A stretch of 6,416 nucleotides of DNA. Origin: Anaerolineaceae bacterium (GTDB lineage Bacteria; Chloroflexota; Anaerolineae; Anaerolineales; Anaerolineaceae). Every line of letters starts with the position of its first letter. The stretch's first letter is position 1. The translations under genes were made by a program, and so were the position numbers. The notes below the pieces were generated by a model. The model saw only the letters and a program-made list of their open reading frames with translations, did no database searches and was not told the DNA's origin. Shown here piece by piece: positions 5,548-6,416 of this stretch. The DNA is taken from assembly GCA_028714615.1 (NCBI GenBank), contig JAQTMA010000233.1, forward strand, positions 1 to 6,416, given 5' to 3'.

Positions 5548-6255
5548 GTGCTTTCCAACAATTGGCTGGCATTAGCGATCACCCTGGTGCTATCACTGGT
5601 TTGGTTGCGTTTGAATAACCTTGCTGCTCACCGGGGATGGATGAGCAGCAGCTTGAGTCGAAAGATCATCCACATGGGCACAGGCCCGTTGTACGTGCTT
5701 TGTTGGCTTCTTTTCAACGACCAGGTTGGAGCACGATATCTGGCAGCCATCGTGCCTTTGGGAATTTCCTTTCAGCTCTTGTTGGTTGGCTTGGGAGTTG
5801 TTCAGGATCCATCTTCTGTTGAAGCGATGTCTCGTTCTGGAAAGCGTGAAGAGATCTTACGAGGCCCCCTCTATTACGGGATCGTTTTCGTCCTATTGAC
5901 AGTCTTTTTCTGGAAAACTTCACCGGCAGGAATTGTGGCGTTGATGCTTTTATGCGGTGGTGACGGATTAGCCGATGTTCTGGGTAGTCGTATCCACAGT
6001 GCACGACTCCCTTGGTCGCCAACCAAATCTTGGGTAGGAACAGGAGCAATGTTCCTGGGGGGGGTCATTTTTTCGACGGTGATTCTAGCAATTTTTATTA
6101 GATTGGGTGTTTTTCCTGGCCCGGTCGTTGGTTATGTTTTTCCCCTCTTGATCATTTCCGCTACTGGCGCACTGGTCGAAAGCCTTCCTTTCAAAGATCT
6201 GGATAATGTAACGGTTCCATTTGTGGCCGTTGCTCTTGGATCCGTCTTGTTTTAG
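5548..6255 (+). CDS. VTE5/phytol kinase-like membrane protein (polyprenol kinase/CTP transferase superfamily)
   Basis: A 235-residue, largely hydrophobic protein with about seven to eight membrane helices. Its conserved loops match the phytol/farnesol kinase (VTE5), dolichol kinase and CDP-diglyceride synthetase-like superfamily: RKIIHMGTG (38-46), SGKREEILRGPLYYG (97-111), GGDGLADVLGSR (137-148), LPWSPTKSW (154-162), and LVESLP with DNVTVP near the end (209-224). Known members phosphorylate isoprenoid alcohols with CTP, for example phytol salvage towards tocopherol or quinones in plants and cyanobacteria. Here the alcohol is unknown; farnesol, geranylgeraniol or another polyprenol is possible. 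It starts with GTG at 5548, directly preceded by AGGTG; an in-frame stop closes any earlier start nearby. It lies 35 bp after smpB. Confidence 0.85.
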   Translation: MLSNNWLALAITLVLSLVWLRLNNLAAHRGWMSSSLSRKIIHMGTGPLYVLCWLLFNDQVGARYLAAIVPLGISFQLLLVGLGVVQDPSSVEAMSRSGKREEILRGPLYYGIVFVLLTVFFWKTSPAGIVALMLLCGGDGLADVLGSRIHSARLPWSPTKSWVGTGAMFLGGVIFSTVILAIFIRLGVFPGPVVGYVFPLLIISATGALVESLPFKDLDNVTVPFVAVALGSVLF

Positions 6256-6276
6256 AAAGTTTATTGAGTACTTAAC

Positions 6277-6416
6277 GTGGTTGAACTTGATGGAAATCAT
6301 TTGACGATAGAGGACGTTGTCCGAGTGGCGCGTTTTGGAGAAGAAGCCCACCTATCTATCTTGGCTCAACAACAAATCCAACAAGCCCGTGATTGGGTGG
6401 AAACGATCGTAGGTCA
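6277..6416 (+). CDS. hutH: Histidine ammonia-lyase family protein (5' part only)
   Basis: Only the first 46 codons are in the window; the frame stays open to the right edge. The sequence VELDGNHLTIEDVVRVARFG (2-21), then EEAHLS and a helix running to DWVETIV, matches the N-terminus of the aromatic amino acid lyase family (HAL/PAL/TAL), best fitting HutH, which deaminates histidine to urocanate in the first step of histidine breakdown. The ASG motif that forms the MIO cofactor lies beyond the edge, so histidine lyase cannot be told from phenylalanine or tyrosine lyase or an aminomutase. The start is GTG at 6277, 21 bp after the VTE5-like gene; the ribosome-binding site is weak. If it is hutH, other hut genes may follow downstream. 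Confidence 0.75.
   Translation, partial: MVELDGNHLTIEDVVRVARFGEEAHLSILAQQQIQQARDWVETIVG

Noticed and set aside
5714..6049. Minus-strand open frame of 111 codons inside the VTE5-like gene
   Set aside because: The opposite strand encodes a conserved kinase-like membrane protein with all its motifs. This frame has no recognisable content.
6247..6274. Possible promoter for the ammonia-lyase gene (TTGTTT ... TACTTA)
   Set aside because: The -10 is a poor match and its last base is only 2 nt from the GTG at 6277, which would put the transcript start inside the coding sequence.
6085..6351. Minus-strand open frame of 88 codons across the VTE5-like/HutH junction
   Set aside because: It is antisense to two recognisable genes and its Lys/Asn-rich translation resembles nothing. 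It is best explained by the A/T-rich junction.

Overview
The window reads as ordinary bacterial chromosome: dense, balanced base composition, almost no intergenic space. The best guess at the source is Chloroflexota, class Anaerolineae or a close relative. That rests on the style of the proteins (an SH3-domain protein with a Pro/Thr-rich linker and C-terminal membrane anchor, a 'GWTGDEN'-type esterase, and a HutH-like gene close behind smpB). It is an inference, because there is no rRNA or other marker gene here. No tRNA, rRNA, CRISPR array, insertion sequence or phage gene was seen.

Layout. Positions 2-373 (+) hold the end of a secreted or surface SH3-domain protein. It runs tail-to-tail into a minus-strand operon read from 2179 down to 360: a patatin-like phospholipase, a 75-residue two-helix membrane protein, and an alpha/beta-hydrolase esterase. 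These three are tightly spaced or overlapping and are probably translationally coupled. A 68-bp divergent gap (2180-2247) separates this operon from a plus-strand run that continues off the right edge: a 489-residue protein of unknown family, a 12-helix MFS transporter, smpB, a VTE5-type phytol/polyprenol kinase-like membrane protein, and the first 46 codons of a histidine ammonia-lyase family gene. Gaps in this run are 4, 21, 35 and 21 bp.

How the genes may work together. The minus operon puts two serine lipid/ester hydrolases and a small membrane protein under one promoter, which suggests membrane-lipid turnover or acyl-ester processing. On the plus strand the unknown protein and the MFS permease look like a functional pair. 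SmpB (trans-translation), the isoprenoid-alcohol kinase and the ammonia-lyase are probably together by chromosome compaction rather than a common pathway.

The most notable points are as follows. The unknown 489-residue protein has a segment resembling an alpha/beta-hydrolase nucleophile elbow, but with Gly where the catalytic Ser should be. The divergent gap contains overlapping -10 elements for both strands. The MFS gene begins with two abutting hairpins. Both smpB and the MFS gene lack a Shine-Dalgarno but have a good -10-like hexamer 8-9 nt before the ATG, the spacing expected of leaderless transcripts. I see no clear evidence of a wholly new multi-gene system; the unknown protein/MFS pair is the best candidate for something undescribed.
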